Shown one piece after another: positions 28,674 through 38,875 of a stretch of 64,000 nt of DNA. The notes under the pieces were generated by a model. It saw only the letters and a list, made by a program, of their open reading frames with translations. It did not search any database and was not told the origin of the DNA. The DNA lies in assembly GCF_000234665.1 (NCBI RefSeq), contig NC_018310.1, positions 372,001-436,000 on the forward strand, written 5' to 3'. Both the position numbers and the translations under genes were made by a program. This DNA is from Leishmania mexicana MHOM/GT/2001/U1103. Taxonomy: Eukaryota > Euglenozoa > Kinetoplastea > Trypanosomatida > Trypanosomatidae. Numbering within the stretch: the stretch's first letter is position 1; every line of letters begins with the position of its first letter.

Positions 28674-30953
28674 ATGTTGCGCTACGCACCGATGCGGCGT
28701 TGCAGCGCGGCGGCCATGCAGACACTAAGCGCCTGGCTGACAGACCTCGCCGAGGAGTCGATGGCCGTGCCATCGGCCACTGCCGCGGACCTGCACATGA
28801 GGCAGAATGATGGGCAAGAGCCAACCCGGAAGACACCTGCGCAGCTGTGGCGTGAGCTGGAGGACGCCGCCACTCACGCGAACGCCCTTCGCGAGACCGA
28901 CACGCTGTTCAGCATCTTGCAGTGTCTTCTGCTCAAGCAGCAGTATCCCACCGACATGCATGCGTGGGCCCGCCTGGCGAAGCAACTGTTGCCGTACAGC
29001 GGCATCGAGCAGAGGTCAGTGCTGTGCTACCCAGGCCGGTCCGATGCCACATACCGCAGAGACGGGCACCCACGCGGCAGCAGCCTAGCCAATCTCTCCT
29101 CATCCGGCGACCCTGTGCTCACTGGCACGGACGGCGGCTTTGGAGACGATGGCGCATCGCGTCAAGGCAGCGGTGGGTCCAGGCGAGGTGGGGAGCATGC
29201 AGTGCCGTACAGCCTGTACCCCTCGCGCGAGACACTCTTGCTGAGCGGCGGTGTCGTGCCGCTCAGCGCGCGTGTGCCGTTCGGCGATGGGAGAGCGATC
29301 GCGCTGTTCGTGCGCGGCTTTACTCAGTTCATGGAGGGCCAGCTGGGCGTGCAGCCGCGCACACAACTTACCTCGGAGGTGTTGCAGGTCGTCAAGGATG
29401 TGTCGGGTGCAGTGACGGAGGCGTTAGCCGCGAACACCGATTCCTTGCAGCTGGAGCTGCTTCTGCCGGCGTTGCTGGACTACATGGAGCTGCTCCACGT
29501 GCTGGACCTGCGCACGGCCACGGCGAACGGCCATGGGCCACTCGAGACGGAAGATGAGCGCCGCGATGCTGCCGGGGCGACGGGGAGAGACGACGAGCCG
29601 AACGGACACGGTCGATCATCACCGCCACGATCGTCCAGACCGACGCGCTTTCTTCAGAACATGGCAAATGACCTCGCACAGAACGTCATGGCTGGTGCTG
29701 CGCGTGGTGCTCGCGTCGTGCTCTACTACCTGAACAACCGCTTTGCAGCTGTCGTGGAGGCGTACCAGGCGGACGCGCCGGACACCTTCACCGATAAGAT
29801 GTACTGGGCGCAGCAGCGGTACTTGCTAACCCTCACCCGCGCCTGCATGTGGGCCATCAGTCAACACTACACGCCAGTCACCACAGCTGCATCGTCTGCG
29901 GCGCCAGGGAGCGTTGCCTCGTCGCCGTTGCCGCACCTGCAGGGGCTGCGGTGCACTGTCGCCACAACGGACCTCGTCGCCACCGCGCCCATGAATGCTC
30001 ATATACAGGCGCTGTACGACCACATCGATGTGCTCTTCCAGCGGAACACGCATGCCAACAACCCGCTGCGCCTGACCGACGAGGAGGTGGCGCAGTTGAA
30101 GGAAGTACACACATCCGCACTGCTGCGTGCGCTGCGTACCGAGGAGGCGGCTCCGGACGCGTACCTGCGCCGCGCGTTGGAGGTGGTGGATCGGGTGCCA
30201 ACGTCCATGGCCATCGAAGGCGAACTAATCTCAGGCAAGGTGCGGCTGTTGGAGCTGGACAGCGACACTGTGGACGAAGAGGGTAGGGCTGCCATCTACG
30301 CCGACTTGCTGACATCGCTTCGCAGCCTGGTAGAGATGCGGCCGCGCTTTTCGAGGCACAACGGCGCTAATCACGCTGCTGCTGCAAGCACCCCCTCCGA
30401 CGGTGGCGGCGGCGAGGAGGACGAAGGCGATGGGGAGCAACTGCGACTCGATGCGGCAACGCAGGCGATCTTGCAGCGTGCCCACGCCGACGTCATCACG
30501 GCCTTCTGCGCGGCGCACACGGAGGAGTGGTCGAACGAGGCGTACAACATCCTCGTCGCGCACAAGTACCACGGCGTCAAGATCACGAACGACCTCATAC
30601 GGCCGGTCCTGGAGGTGTTCAGTCGCCGCGGAGACTGCCGTGTCTTCAGCTTGGTAGATTTATGCGTGCTCTACAGCAATGAATCGATCGACATGCACAC
30701 CATCGCGCTGCTGTTCCGCACATGCGCGGCGGCCGGCGACCACTACCGCGCTCGCACGTTCCTGCAGCTGGTGAACGAGATTATACATGGGTTTCTTGTG
30801 AAGTGTCCGGCCTCGGTGAAGGAGTCACTGCAGGAGTTGAAGCTGCTCGACCCGCCGCCGCGGCACCTGTTCGTGTCGACCGAGGATGATCTTGTGCAGA
30901 GTGCGCTCGGCGAGGAGCAGCGCAAGGTACGCCGGCTTCCTACCGTGTCGTGA
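28674..30953 (+). CDS. Conserved-looking protein, probably mitochondrial, with helical-repeat C terminus
   Basis: A 759-residue protein I do not recognise. The first 20 residues (MLRYAPMRRCSAAAM) are basic, lack acidic residues and could be a mitochondrial targeting peptide. Most of the protein is predicted helical by composition. Residues about 600-740 (EEWSNEAYNILVAHKY, FSLVDLCVLYSNESIDMHTIALLFRTC, HYRARTFLQLVNEI) look like paired-helix repeats of the PPR/TPR class, but the repeat consensus is too weak for a firm call. Low-complexity inserts occur at about 125-180, 285-325 and 565-590. An organelle RNA-binding or mitoribosome-associated role is possible but unproven. Confidence 0.82.
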   Translation: MLRYAPMRRCSAAAMQTLSAWLTDLAEESMAVPSATAADLHMRQNDGQEPTRKTPAQLWRELEDAATHANALRETDTLFSILQCLLLKQQYPTDMHAWARLAKQLLPYSGIEQRSVLCYPGRSDATYRRDGHPRGSSLANLSSSGDPVLTGTDGGFGDDGASRQGSGGSRRGGEHAVPYSLYPSRETLLLSGGVVPLSARVPFGDGRAIALFVRGFTQFMEGQLGVQPRTQLTSEVLQVVKDVSGAVTEALAANTDSLQLELLLPALLDYMELLHVLDLRTATANGHGPLETEDERRDAAGATGRDDEPNGHGRSSPPRSSRPTRFLQNMANDLAQNVMAGAARGARVVLYYLNNRFAAVVEAYQADAPDTFTDKMYWAQQRYLLTLTRACMWAISQHYTPVTTAASSAAPGSVASSPLPHLQGLRCTVATTDLVATAPMNAHIQALYDHIDVLFQRNTHANNPLRLTDEEVAQLKEVHTSALLRALRTEEAAPDAYLRRALEVVDRVPTSMAIEGELISGKVRLLELDSDTVDEEGRAAIYADLLTSLRSLVEMRPRFSRHNGANHAAAASTPSDGGGGEEDEGDGEQLRLDAATQAILQRAHADVITAFCAAHTEEWSNEAYNILVAHKYHGVKITNDLIRPVLEVFSRRGDCRVFSLVDLCVLYSNESIDMHTIALLFRTCAAAGDHYRARTFLQLVNEIIHGFLVKCPASVKESLQELKLLDPPPRHLFVSTEDDLVQSALGEEQRKVRRLPTVS

Positions 30954-31594
30954 GCAAGTACCGAACGAAGGTGGTGGCCATGCTACTCGTCCCGCTGGCA
31001 ACATCCCGCATCCACCTCCTCTCTCGTCCCGTTCACCACGGATGTGTGCGCGGGCCAGTCTTTGCGCACGTGCTGGCTCGCCGGCTCACATGAACCGACA
31101 CCCACACAAAACCTCACCCGCACACGGCGCTCGCGTGCCGGGGCCGCATCACATGCGGCAAATCACGGACAAGGCGATGTTGGCGTTGTGGCAGTGCTGG
31201 CAGTGAGGAGAGCGGCATGGGTCTCTCCGTCCCCCCCCCACACAACGAAATGCCGGTCTGCGTCGTCCGGCAGGGCGGTGTGAGAGAGGGGTGTGTGGCG
31301 GTTGTACCCACTGCCGTGTTCGCACTGCCTTCTCCACCGTGACGCACGCCTCGAGAAACACGAGTTGATACTGCTCGTCGGATGCAACGCCGCACCCTCA
31401 CTTACTCTTCCTCCCCTCCGTCCTTTTCTCTCAACCCACGACGCACATCCTTCACGCTCACTCGCTTGTCGGCGCGGCTTTGCAGTACACACACACACAC
31501 ACTGCCTGCTACTTCACCTCGACGGCTCTCACACCCACACGCACACACAGGCACAGGCCCTACACACATTGCACACCCCAACGCTGTCGTCGCC
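30954..31594. other. Spacer before G-patch gene
   Basis: No gene is seen. A pyrimidine-rich stretch ahead of AG 31549-31550 is the likely SL acceptor; no ATG lies between it and 31595. Confidence 0.6.
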
Positions 31595-32287
31595 ATGAGT
31601 GCAGATCCGAATGGCGCTCGCTGGTCAAACTCCGAGAGGAACTTCGGCAAGGCGCTCCTGAAGAAGTCGGGGTGGACAGAGGGCACCGGCCTCGGCAAGG
31701 AGCAGGATGGCGTCGTCCATCACATCAAGGTGACCCGCAAGGATGGTGTGATGGGGCTCGGCTATCAGGCTGGGGTGCAGGAGACGTGGACAACGCAGTC
31801 ACTTGGCTTCGCCGACGTCCTCACACGCATCAAGGCGTCCACTACCGCCGCCGCCAGCGACTCAGACGACGACGGTGAGGCGTCGCCATCGTCCTCGCCG
31901 ACGAACAACGGGGGTGCAAAGAGGATCGGCATGAGCCGCCACTACAAGATGTACGCGAGGCGCAACGCCCTGAAGACGGAGCTCATCCACGGCGGCGACA
32001 GCGCCGAAACGGAGGCGAAGCGGCTGGAGATTCTCGGCAGCGCGGCGATGAAGCGTCGGCGCGACGCGGACAGCGACGATGATAATGGCAGTGCGGGTCA
32101 GAGGTGCAGCCAGCACGAGTCCTCCGCCTCCACACTCAAATCACCACTGCTTCTTCGGCTTATGGCGCGCAGCTCCATGGACGAGCCGAAGCCGACGTCG
32201 AGCGACACGACGCCGGCGCAGCTCATCACCATAACGAAGCCGAATCCGCGGCCACCAAAATGCACGGATACGCCGTTCCTTGCCTAG
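31595..32287 (+). CDS. PinX1-like G-patch protein
   Basis: A 230-residue protein with a G-patch at residues about 9-70. The order NGARWSNSERNFGKALLKKSG, then GWTEGTGLGKEQDGVVHHIKV, then GLGYQAGVQETW follows the N-terminal layout of PINX1/Gno1, including W-S-N before the domain and HIKV after it. Family members activate a DEAH-box helicase in rRNA processing, and PINX1 also binds telomerase; neither activity is shown here. A Ser/acidic linker (about 82-105) leads to a basic segment (about 108-150, GMSRHYKMYARRNALK) and a disordered tail. The open frame reaches back to 31382, but the SL site and codon bias support this start. Confidence 0.88.
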   Translation: MSADPNGARWSNSERNFGKALLKKSGWTEGTGLGKEQDGVVHHIKVTRKDGVMGLGYQAGVQETWTTQSLGFADVLTRIKASTTAAASDSDDDGEASPSSSPTNNGGAKRIGMSRHYKMYARRNALKTELIHGGDSAETEAKRLEILGSAAMKRRRDADSDDDNGSAGQRCSQHESSASTLKSPLLLRLMARSSMDEPKPTSSDTTPAQLITITKPNPRPPKCTDTPFLA

Positions 32288-33566
32288 TGGTGGTGGCGGT
32301 GATGAGCCCGATGACGGCGGCTGTGAGGCATCACACTTTGCGACGGGGCGGACTGCTGTACGCGTGTGCACGCACTTGTTGCCCTCATCTAGCTTCCCTT
32401 TTTCTTCACCCTCCCCCCAGTGCGATGCCGCTGCGTGTTGACGGTCGTGGCGAACGCGACGAGACTGAGTCGTTGAAATCGCTGGGAAGGGAAAAGGGAG
32501 GTGGCGTCGAGCAGCCGCGGCAGCGTTGCGGATGCCTCGTGGTGCACCCGCCTTCCTCCCCTCACTCCCCCCCTCCACACACACATCCGCCTTCTCTGAG
32601 CGGAGGCAGCAGAGCGCGCCTGTGGCGAGAGGTTTGTCAGTCTGTTGTACGCGTGCTCCACGGCGCACCACCACCACCACTACTCTGTCTCTGCACGCGT
32701 GTTGTGTGGGTGTGTGTTTGCTTCATGCATAATTGGGAGAGGCGCGTCACCTCTTCGCTCCTCGATCCCTTCATCAACGCCTGCACATGTTGGCGCGTGG
32801 CAGGTGGGGGAGGGGAGGGGGTCGCTGCACGTAAGATACGCTTAACAATCCCCGCAACAGCAACGCCGACGCGAACTCTAATGGGAGACGTGGCACGGTC
32901 GTGTGGGCTGACCTGTCCGCCTCTTCAGCTGCGGCCAGCGTCTGCGACAGTGTTGGCACACGCGCGACGGAACAGGGGTGACTGGAATACCTGGAAGCCA
33001 GGTATGGCTGTACGAGCTGGGGGGGATGGATGTTTCACGGCTAACGGCGGTGCTCATGGCGTCCTCCCGCCCCGAAGGGCTACTCGATGAAGCGCTGTTG
33101 TCATTGGCTGCCCGATCATCACCCCACCCACTCACGTGTGCGCGTCTTGTCATGCCCCCTCTTCCTGCTGCTCTCCACTAGCCCCTCCCCCTCATCCTGC
33201 CTGCGTTGCTCCACCACCACCACCGCCGCGGCGACCGCCATCCATGCACGAGACAGAGGGGCTTTCTGAAGGGTCTAGGTAAGACGTGCAAAGAACGTGT
33301 TTGGCGTATCGCGCATCTCCGTACGTCTCCCCCTCCCCTCCGTGCGCACCTCGGCAGACACTGACACGGCCGTGGCCGCAAGCACAGCACGAGCATCCAT
33401 CAGACGACGCGTTCACACGTGCGCGGGTGTGCGTGTGCCGCTCGACAGACGTGTGCGGCGTCATAGAAATTGATTTGGCAAGTCTGCGGAGAGCGAGACG
33501 TGGCAGCGGCCTTCCAAGCCTCCCTCACCCCAACACGACGGCGTCCTTAGTCGGGCCACCGAAGCC
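32288..33566. other. Spacer between G-patch gene and kinesin
   Basis: No gene is seen; a 328-codon open frame starting inside the G-patch gene has no codon bias. The tract CTCCCCCTCCCCTCC (about 33327-33341) followed by AG 33355-33356 is the SL candidate, with no ATG before 33567. Confidence 0.6.
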
Positions 33567-36236
33567 ATGTCGGAGCGCGTCCATGTTGTTGTGCGTATCC
33601 GTCCCTTCATCGCCTCTGACCCGCCCGATGCGGAGCTGAACACGCTCGTGCTCGACCCGACGCACGTCAGCGTGGGGAACAGCCGCGTCTTCAAGGCGGA
33701 TCGAGTGTACATGATGGAGGATGCCACGGAGGTCATCTACGCCGAGTCCGTGGCGCCGCTGATCAGCCGCTTTCTTCAGGGCTTCAACGCCAGCGTCCTC
33801 GCGTACGGCCAGACAGGGACGGGCAAAACCTTCACGGTGCAGTCCCTCTTGCCTCTGCTGCTGACGGACATCATGGCGGACAAGGGTCTGCGCAGCGGCG
33901 CGGCAGAGGCACCCAACGCAGAGACGTCGGCCTCGCCCACGGCAACGGCACCACTCTTGTACCTGCAGTACGTTGAGGTGTACGGTGAGACGATCCGCGA
34001 CCTGGTGGAAGGCCCAGCCGCGACAGCGTCGCGCCGCGATGGCGAAGAGCCCAGCAAGATCCGCCTCGTGACGACGACGGCATCGGGGGCGAGGGCGACC
34101 AGCCCGTCTCCGGAGCGTGCGGACCGGCAACTTTTTCCCATAGACGAACGTGACACCGCAGCGTCGCCGACGACAGGCTGTGCTCTTGTGGGCGCCACCA
34201 TCGTCCCCATCTTCACGCTCGCGCAGGCTGCCGAGCTGATCGCGCGCGGTGACACTCGACGCGCGACAGGGTCTACGAACGTTCACGCGCACTCGAGTCG
34301 GAGTCACGCCATCCTCACCCTCTTTCACGCTCGCTACGCGTGCCGGCTCGACGTTGTCGACTTGGCCGGCTCAGAGCGGGAGAAGAAGACTGGAAACGTG
34401 GGCGTCCGCTTCCAGGAGAGTATCGCCATCAACACCGGACTGCTCGCGCTGGGCAACGTCATGCGTGCGCTGAGTCGCATACATAGAGCTGCCAACGGCA
34501 AGGAGGCGGGCCGGGGTGGTGGAGCAGGGCATCAACGGGCGCAGCACGTCCCCTACCGCAGCAGTCGTCTGACGCGTCTGTTGCAGGACACCCTCGGCGG
34601 CAACAGCGCCACGGTGCTCATCGCCTGCGTTGCACCCGACACGTACAACCGCGATGAGACGCTGCGGACGCTGCAGTACTGCTCCCTCGCGCTGCGGATT
34701 CTGAACGAGCCGCTGCAGCAGTACGAGCGACTTCGACGCGCGCAGTCGCCGCTGTGTCGCCGTGGAAGCCCCTCCGCCGCCGCGGTCTTGCCACTGTCGC
34801 TGCGCGAGGGCTCACACACGGCCGCCACCGCTACGAGGGCTTGCAGGGACAACGACGAGGCAGACGAGTCGAAAATGACCCAGCTGAAGGTGCTCGAGTT
34901 GCAGTCTGCCTACGCCAGCCTCCAGCAGCAGTACGACGAGCAAGCTGAGGTAGTTGCCAGCATGTGCGCGTCGCACGCGACAACGAAGGAGCGGTTGGCG
35001 CTGTGCGAACGGGAGCTCCGTAAGGACGAGGGCATCTTCACCCAGCAAATACGTGCCATGCAGGAGCTCGTGTGCGAGAACCGAAAGTTGCGGCGGCGGC
35101 TCGCGAAGGCATGTGCCACCGCCACCGCCACCACCGCCAGTACAGCAGGAGCCGTAGCAACGACCGCTAGACGCGATCAAGCAACCATGGCGCACAACCG
35201 GCTCTTCCGTAACGCTGATGACCTGCCTCAGCCCGCTCGCACAGAGACGGACTTGCACCATGGCGACAAGGATCTTACGGACGCCGTACGCCACATGCTG
35301 CTCGCTGGTGATCGTGATGTCGCAGGTAGAATGGACGTCTCACTGCAGCTTGCACCCTCGCACTCTCAAGGTCACCGTCAACAACACTCAGCTCCAGTAG
35401 CTGCCACCGCGGCTAATCGACCGCCGCTGTCGGCCCATTCGCCGCACCGCCCGCAGGACGGCAGGGATGGTGTCACGGATGGCACTCAGTACGTGCCACT
35501 CGAGGAGTTACCGCTGGAAGTGGCACAGCAGGCTGGGGTTCGGGTCGACGATGGTCGCAGAGGTGCAGAGACACCGACATACCCAGCAGCGGGGGGCCGC
35601 ACAGAGGCTTCTCACGCGCTGGACGGCATGACGTCTGGCGGTACTGCTGCTCCAACTCCCGCAGAGCCTGCCCAGTCGTTCATCCGCTACATCCTGGGCC
35701 TGCACGGCATCGATCCAGAAGCTGAGCAAGCAGGTGGCCTTGACGGTGGTGACGGAAGAGGACGAGCGGTGGAGGCGGCGGCCACGTCTCCGCAGTCGTC
35801 CATCCGCAAATCGGCGGCTACAAGCGTGGTTGGGATGGCGCTGGAGCCTGCAGAAGTATCGGACACAACCGCAGAGAGCAGTCGCGATGGCCACACGCGA
35901 CGGGACGGTGCGCCATCGCCTCTCGACTACGCTCTGTCGCGCCGCTCCGACCGCTTCACCGCGTCCCTTCCTCCGCACACGATGGTGGCGCTCTCTGAGG
36001 GAGAGCACAGCAGCTGGGAGAGGCAGGTGGATCGCCGGGGATTCGGCACTGATGCGGCTCAGCAAGACAGCTCGGCGGTGCTGCTGCTGGCGGCAGAGGT
36101 GCTGCGCCACCAAGGAACCAATGCGGAGTTGCGCAACCAGGTCCAGGTACTTCAAGCAGAGCTGGATGGCAAGCAGCGAGAGGCAGCGCTGCTGCGCCTG
36201 GAGCTGCAGGAAATGAAAGAGCTCTTCACGACGTAA
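33567..36236 (+). CDS. Kinesin, N-terminal motor (kinesin-4-like)
   Basis: An 889-residue microtubule motor. The motor domain spans residues about 4-385. It has VVVRIRP at the start, P-loop GQTGTGKT at 81-88, switch I SSRSHA near 244, switch II DLAGSERE near 265, and the NTGLLALGNVMRAL and PYRSSRLTRLLQDTLGGNS blocks. LLALGNV and LTRLLQDTLGGNS resemble kinesin-4, but kinetoplastid kinesins often defy the standard classes. Two inserts stand out: about residues 106-128 and a Ser/Thr/Arg-rich one at about 150-195. Coiled coil is predicted at about 430-515 and at the very C terminus (about 835-889), with disordered sequence between. The ATG is the first after the SL candidate. Confidence 0.95.
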   Translation: MSERVHVVVRIRPFIASDPPDAELNTLVLDPTHVSVGNSRVFKADRVYMMEDATEVIYAESVAPLISRFLQGFNASVLAYGQTGTGKTFTVQSLLPLLLTDIMADKGLRSGAAEAPNAETSASPTATAPLLYLQYVEVYGETIRDLVEGPAATASRRDGEEPSKIRLVTTTASGARATSPSPERADRQLFPIDERDTAASPTTGCALVGATIVPIFTLAQAAELIARGDTRRATGSTNVHAHSSRSHAILTLFHARYACRLDVVDLAGSEREKKTGNVGVRFQESIAINTGLLALGNVMRALSRIHRAANGKEAGRGGGAGHQRAQHVPYRSSRLTRLLQDTLGGNSATVLIACVAPDTYNRDETLRTLQYCSLALRILNEPLQQYERLRRAQSPLCRRGSPSAAAVLPLSLREGSHTAATATRACRDNDEADESKMTQLKVLELQSAYASLQQQYDEQAEVVASMCASHATTKERLALCERELRKDEGIFTQQIRAMQELVCENRKLRRRLAKACATATATTASTAGAVATTARRDQATMAHNRLFRNADDLPQPARTETDLHHGDKDLTDAVRHMLLAGDRDVAGRMDVSLQLAPSHSQGHRQQHSAPVAATAANRPPLSAHSPHRPQDGRDGVTDGTQYVPLEELPLEVAQQAGVRVDDGRRGAETPTYPAAGGRTEASHALDGMTSGGTAAPTPAEPAQSFIRYILGLHGIDPEAEQAGGLDGGDGRGRAVEAAATSPQSSIRKSAATSVVGMALEPAEVSDTTAESSRDGHTRRDGAPSPLDYALSRRSDRFTASLPPHTMVALSEGEHSSWERQVDRRGFGTDAAQQDSSAVLLLAAEVLRHQGTNAELRNQVQVLQAELDGKQREAALLRLELQEMKELFTT

Positions 36237-36706
36237 AGGCGGCCTTCCGTCCCTCTGTGTGTCAGTCAAGCCCCCTTGCACGCTCACGCGTGCTGCTCAT
36301 ACCCCGTAGTACCCGCACTCAACACAGACCGATGCGCACGCGCAAGCCCCCGGCCCGTGAGCTGCTAAGCTGATGCTGGCGAAGTCACTAGTCCCATCCG
36401 CTTGGCACTGGTCCGAGTCCGTCACGGACACCGTACATGATGCTGGCGGCAGACACTTGAGCCAGCTTCTCTTTGGTCGGTGTGCCACCCTCCTCCCTCC
36501 TCCCCCCACGCGCACACACGCACGCACATGCGCCGTCTATCCCTCTGCCTCTCTCCCCCTTCCCCCTCCCCACGCGCACACGCGCGCTCTCACATCTTCG
36601 GGCACGTTGGGGCTCTTCCGTCTTCTCGAGATCCATCGCACGCGTGCACACACGCACGCACAACGTAGCAGAGAGATAGCGAGCGAGTGAGCACATCGCA
36701 GGCACG
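36237..36706. other. Spacer between kinesin and coiled-coil gene
   Basis: No gene is seen. C/T-rich stretches at about 36484-36510 and 36538-36570 precede AG 36629-36630, the likely SL acceptor; no ATG occurs before 36707. Confidence 0.6.
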
Positions 36707-38875
36707 ATGAAGCCCGCAGCGCCACCGCTCCATGCCCCACACCCTCCTCTGACAGCCCGCAGCGACCCGAACAGCACCGCCGTCTCGCGCAGCGGTACTG
36801 CCGCCGTGGCGGCAATGCCCGAGACACAGGTGCGCCGTCGGCTTGCCGAGGTAGAGATGCGGCTGCGTGACATGGAAGAGGAGGCGAGGCGCACCCGCGT
36901 GCTGCAGGAGCAAGAGATCGGAAACCTCGAGCGTGACAACGTGAAGCTGCGCGAGCGGCTCGAGGAAATTCGCATGGAGGAGTGCATGTCGCTGGCTGAA
37001 GCGCACGCGTTTCGGGACCACACCAGCCACCATCTCACCGGCGGTGCAGCGGCTTCTCATGCAGAGTCGAAGCTTCTTGGGTCGACCACTCTAAAGTACC
37101 AGAATGCCAAGGCCGAAGTTCAAAGGCGGCGCCGCGAGTGCGCCCAGGCGGAGCGCCAGCTCGCGGAGGCGCGGACCCGTCTTACCGATGTGCGGAAGGC
37201 TCGCAAGGAACTGAAGGGGCGGAGCCTCGCGGCCGAGATATCGGCTTCGGTGCGCGTCGCGGCGGCTGACAACTATAGGGCGCTGATCCACGAGCGGCTC
37301 CGCGGCTTAGAAGAGCAGGTGGCGCGTGAGCAGGAGCGCTTCAACGGTATCGCGACGGAGGCGAAGCAAGCGCGCATCGAGATTGACGCGCTGCTGGTGA
37401 GTCAGACGAGCAATGAAAAGGTGTGCCGCCACTTGTACGATGCGCTGCTGGTGAAGCGTCGCGAGATGGCGTACCTGATGGAGGTGTGCAACCTCCTGTG
37501 CGAGGAGCGCCAGCAAGTCGTTGCCGAGCTCACGGAGGTTCAGGCACGCATGGCAGAGCAGAGTCACCAGTACGAGGCTGCCTTCGACGAGCTGACGGGC
37601 GTACAAGACGAGAACGCCAAGACGCAGGCTGCAAATCGAGAGCAGCTGGACGAGCTGCGTCGACTCATCGCGCAGACACGGACAGAGCGGGAGGCGCTGG
37701 AGGAGGAGAACCGTTGCGCCAAAACCGCCATAGAGCAGCAACGTCGTCGCACCGTTGGTGGCCGTCTCAAAGATGAGGCGAACGTCACGACTACCAGCGA
37801 GGCAAGCCGAGGCAGCAGTGCCCTTGATGGTGAGTGCGGCATCGTGGCCGCCGGCGAGGCCGAAGGTGTTGGCGGGGATGGCGGTGCAGAGCTGCGGACC
37901 CCAGAGAGCGCGTCGTCGCTCGACGCCACCCAGGCGCAGATCCGCATGTTCGATGACTACTACCGGAAGCTCTCCGCCATTGTGCAGAGCGACGCCATCG
38001 AGGACGTGGCCGGGTTCATGGATGCAGCCGCCGACGAGCGGTACAAAGTCTTTGACGAGATGAACGCCATCGAGCGCAACATGGCGGCGCTCGAGACGGA
38101 GAAGGCGGCGCTGACGGCGCAGCTCAGTAGGGCTGGCAGTGTTCGCCCAGCCACCGTCTCGGAGTCGGAGCAGCAGCCGTCCCCACCCACCGCGCTCGCA
38201 ACGCTCGCTGCTGCTGACACGCTCGAGGCCCTTGCCGCGGTCACAACCACCATGGCAGCCGGGACGAGCGGCGGCACAAGCGCACTTGGCGCGTCGACCG
38301 ACGGCACGCAGGAACGCTGTAACCGCATGGCAGACCTCCTCGACGATCTTGGTGCTACGCGCGACCTCGTGTTTGAGCAGGAGGAGGCGCAGGAGACGAG
38401 CGCGGCGGTGCTGACACAGGTGGTGGCGCAGGTGAATCAACTGTTTCGCGGACTCGGCTGCAGCGTAGACGAGCTCCGCGCCCTCACCGGGATGGAAGGG
38501 GTACAGCAGACCACCCTGCTCCAGTGCCTCGCCATGATTGAGCAGCGCGCCAGTGAATACCTGATAGCGTACTCGCGTCGGCAGCAGAGGCAACCTTCGC
38601 AAGCGGCGGGGGCGGCGCTCCCCTCGCGCAACGCAGCGCGCACAATCCTTCGCCGACCCGATTTGCAGCCGAAGACACACAAAAATGCGGTGGAGGCCAC
38701 CGTGAAGCAACACGCGCTGCCTCGCTCAACGGACGTGAGGACAGGGATACCCACCGTCGCCGCGCTTGCTGTCGGCGGCAGTTTCACCTTAGATGACCTT
38801 GTGGAGGAACGTCCTTTGTCGACGGCGGAGCTGAGGAAGGTGGTAGAGGCGAAGCGCATCCTGGCACAGCCTTGA
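36707..38875 (+). CDS. Coiled-coil protein resembling outer-dynein-arm docking complex subunits
   Basis: A 722-residue, mostly coiled-coil protein. Its layout matches ODA docking proteins of the CCDC63/CCDC114 (DC2) and CCDC151 group. Coiled coils run from about 38 to 350, including a block reading YRALIHERLRGLEEQVAREQ. After a linker, YYRKLSAIVQSDAIEDVAGF with DERYKVFDEMNAIERNMAAL (about 422-470) resembles the F..I...TG..DI..LV..F...E..N..LF.Y.NELN block. GVQQTTLLQCLAMIEQRASEYL (about 597-618) resembles the late IEQR block. If correct it would help anchor outer dynein arms to flagellar doublets. The match is by eye and the N-terminal 35 residues are disordered. An alternative is another axonemal coiled-coil protein. 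Confidence 0.75.
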   Translation: MKPAAPPLHAPHPPLTARSDPNSTAVSRSGTAAVAAMPETQVRRRLAEVEMRLRDMEEEARRTRVLQEQEIGNLERDNVKLRERLEEIRMEECMSLAEAHAFRDHTSHHLTGGAAASHAESKLLGSTTLKYQNAKAEVQRRRRECAQAERQLAEARTRLTDVRKARKELKGRSLAAEISASVRVAAADNYRALIHERLRGLEEQVAREQERFNGIATEAKQARIEIDALLVSQTSNEKVCRHLYDALLVKRREMAYLMEVCNLLCEERQQVVAELTEVQARMAEQSHQYEAAFDELTGVQDENAKTQAANREQLDELRRLIAQTRTEREALEEENRCAKTAIEQQRRRTVGGRLKDEANVTTTSEASRGSSALDGECGIVAAGEAEGVGGDGGAELRTPESASSLDATQAQIRMFDDYYRKLSAIVQSDAIEDVAGFMDAAADERYKVFDEMNAIERNMAALETEKAALTAQLSRAGSVRPATVSESEQQPSPPTALATLAAADTLEALAAVTTTMAAGTSGGTSALGASTDGTQERCNRMADLLDDLGATRDLVFEQEEAQETSAAVLTQVVAQVNQLFRGLGCSVDELRALTGMEGVQQTTLLQCLAMIEQRASEYLIAYSRRQQRQPSQAAGAALPSRNAARTILRRPDLQPKTHKNAVEATVKQHALPRSTDVRTGIPTVAALAVGGSFTLDDLVEERPLSTAELRKVVEAKRILAQP

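Noticed and set aside
32104..33090. 328-codon + frame after the G-patch gene
   Set aside because: It starts inside the G-patch gene and reads through spacer DNA with low-complexity product.
37307..38713. 468-codon open frame on the - strand
   Set aside because: Antisense of the docking-like coiled-coil gene; His/Leu/Arg-rich product with no domain.
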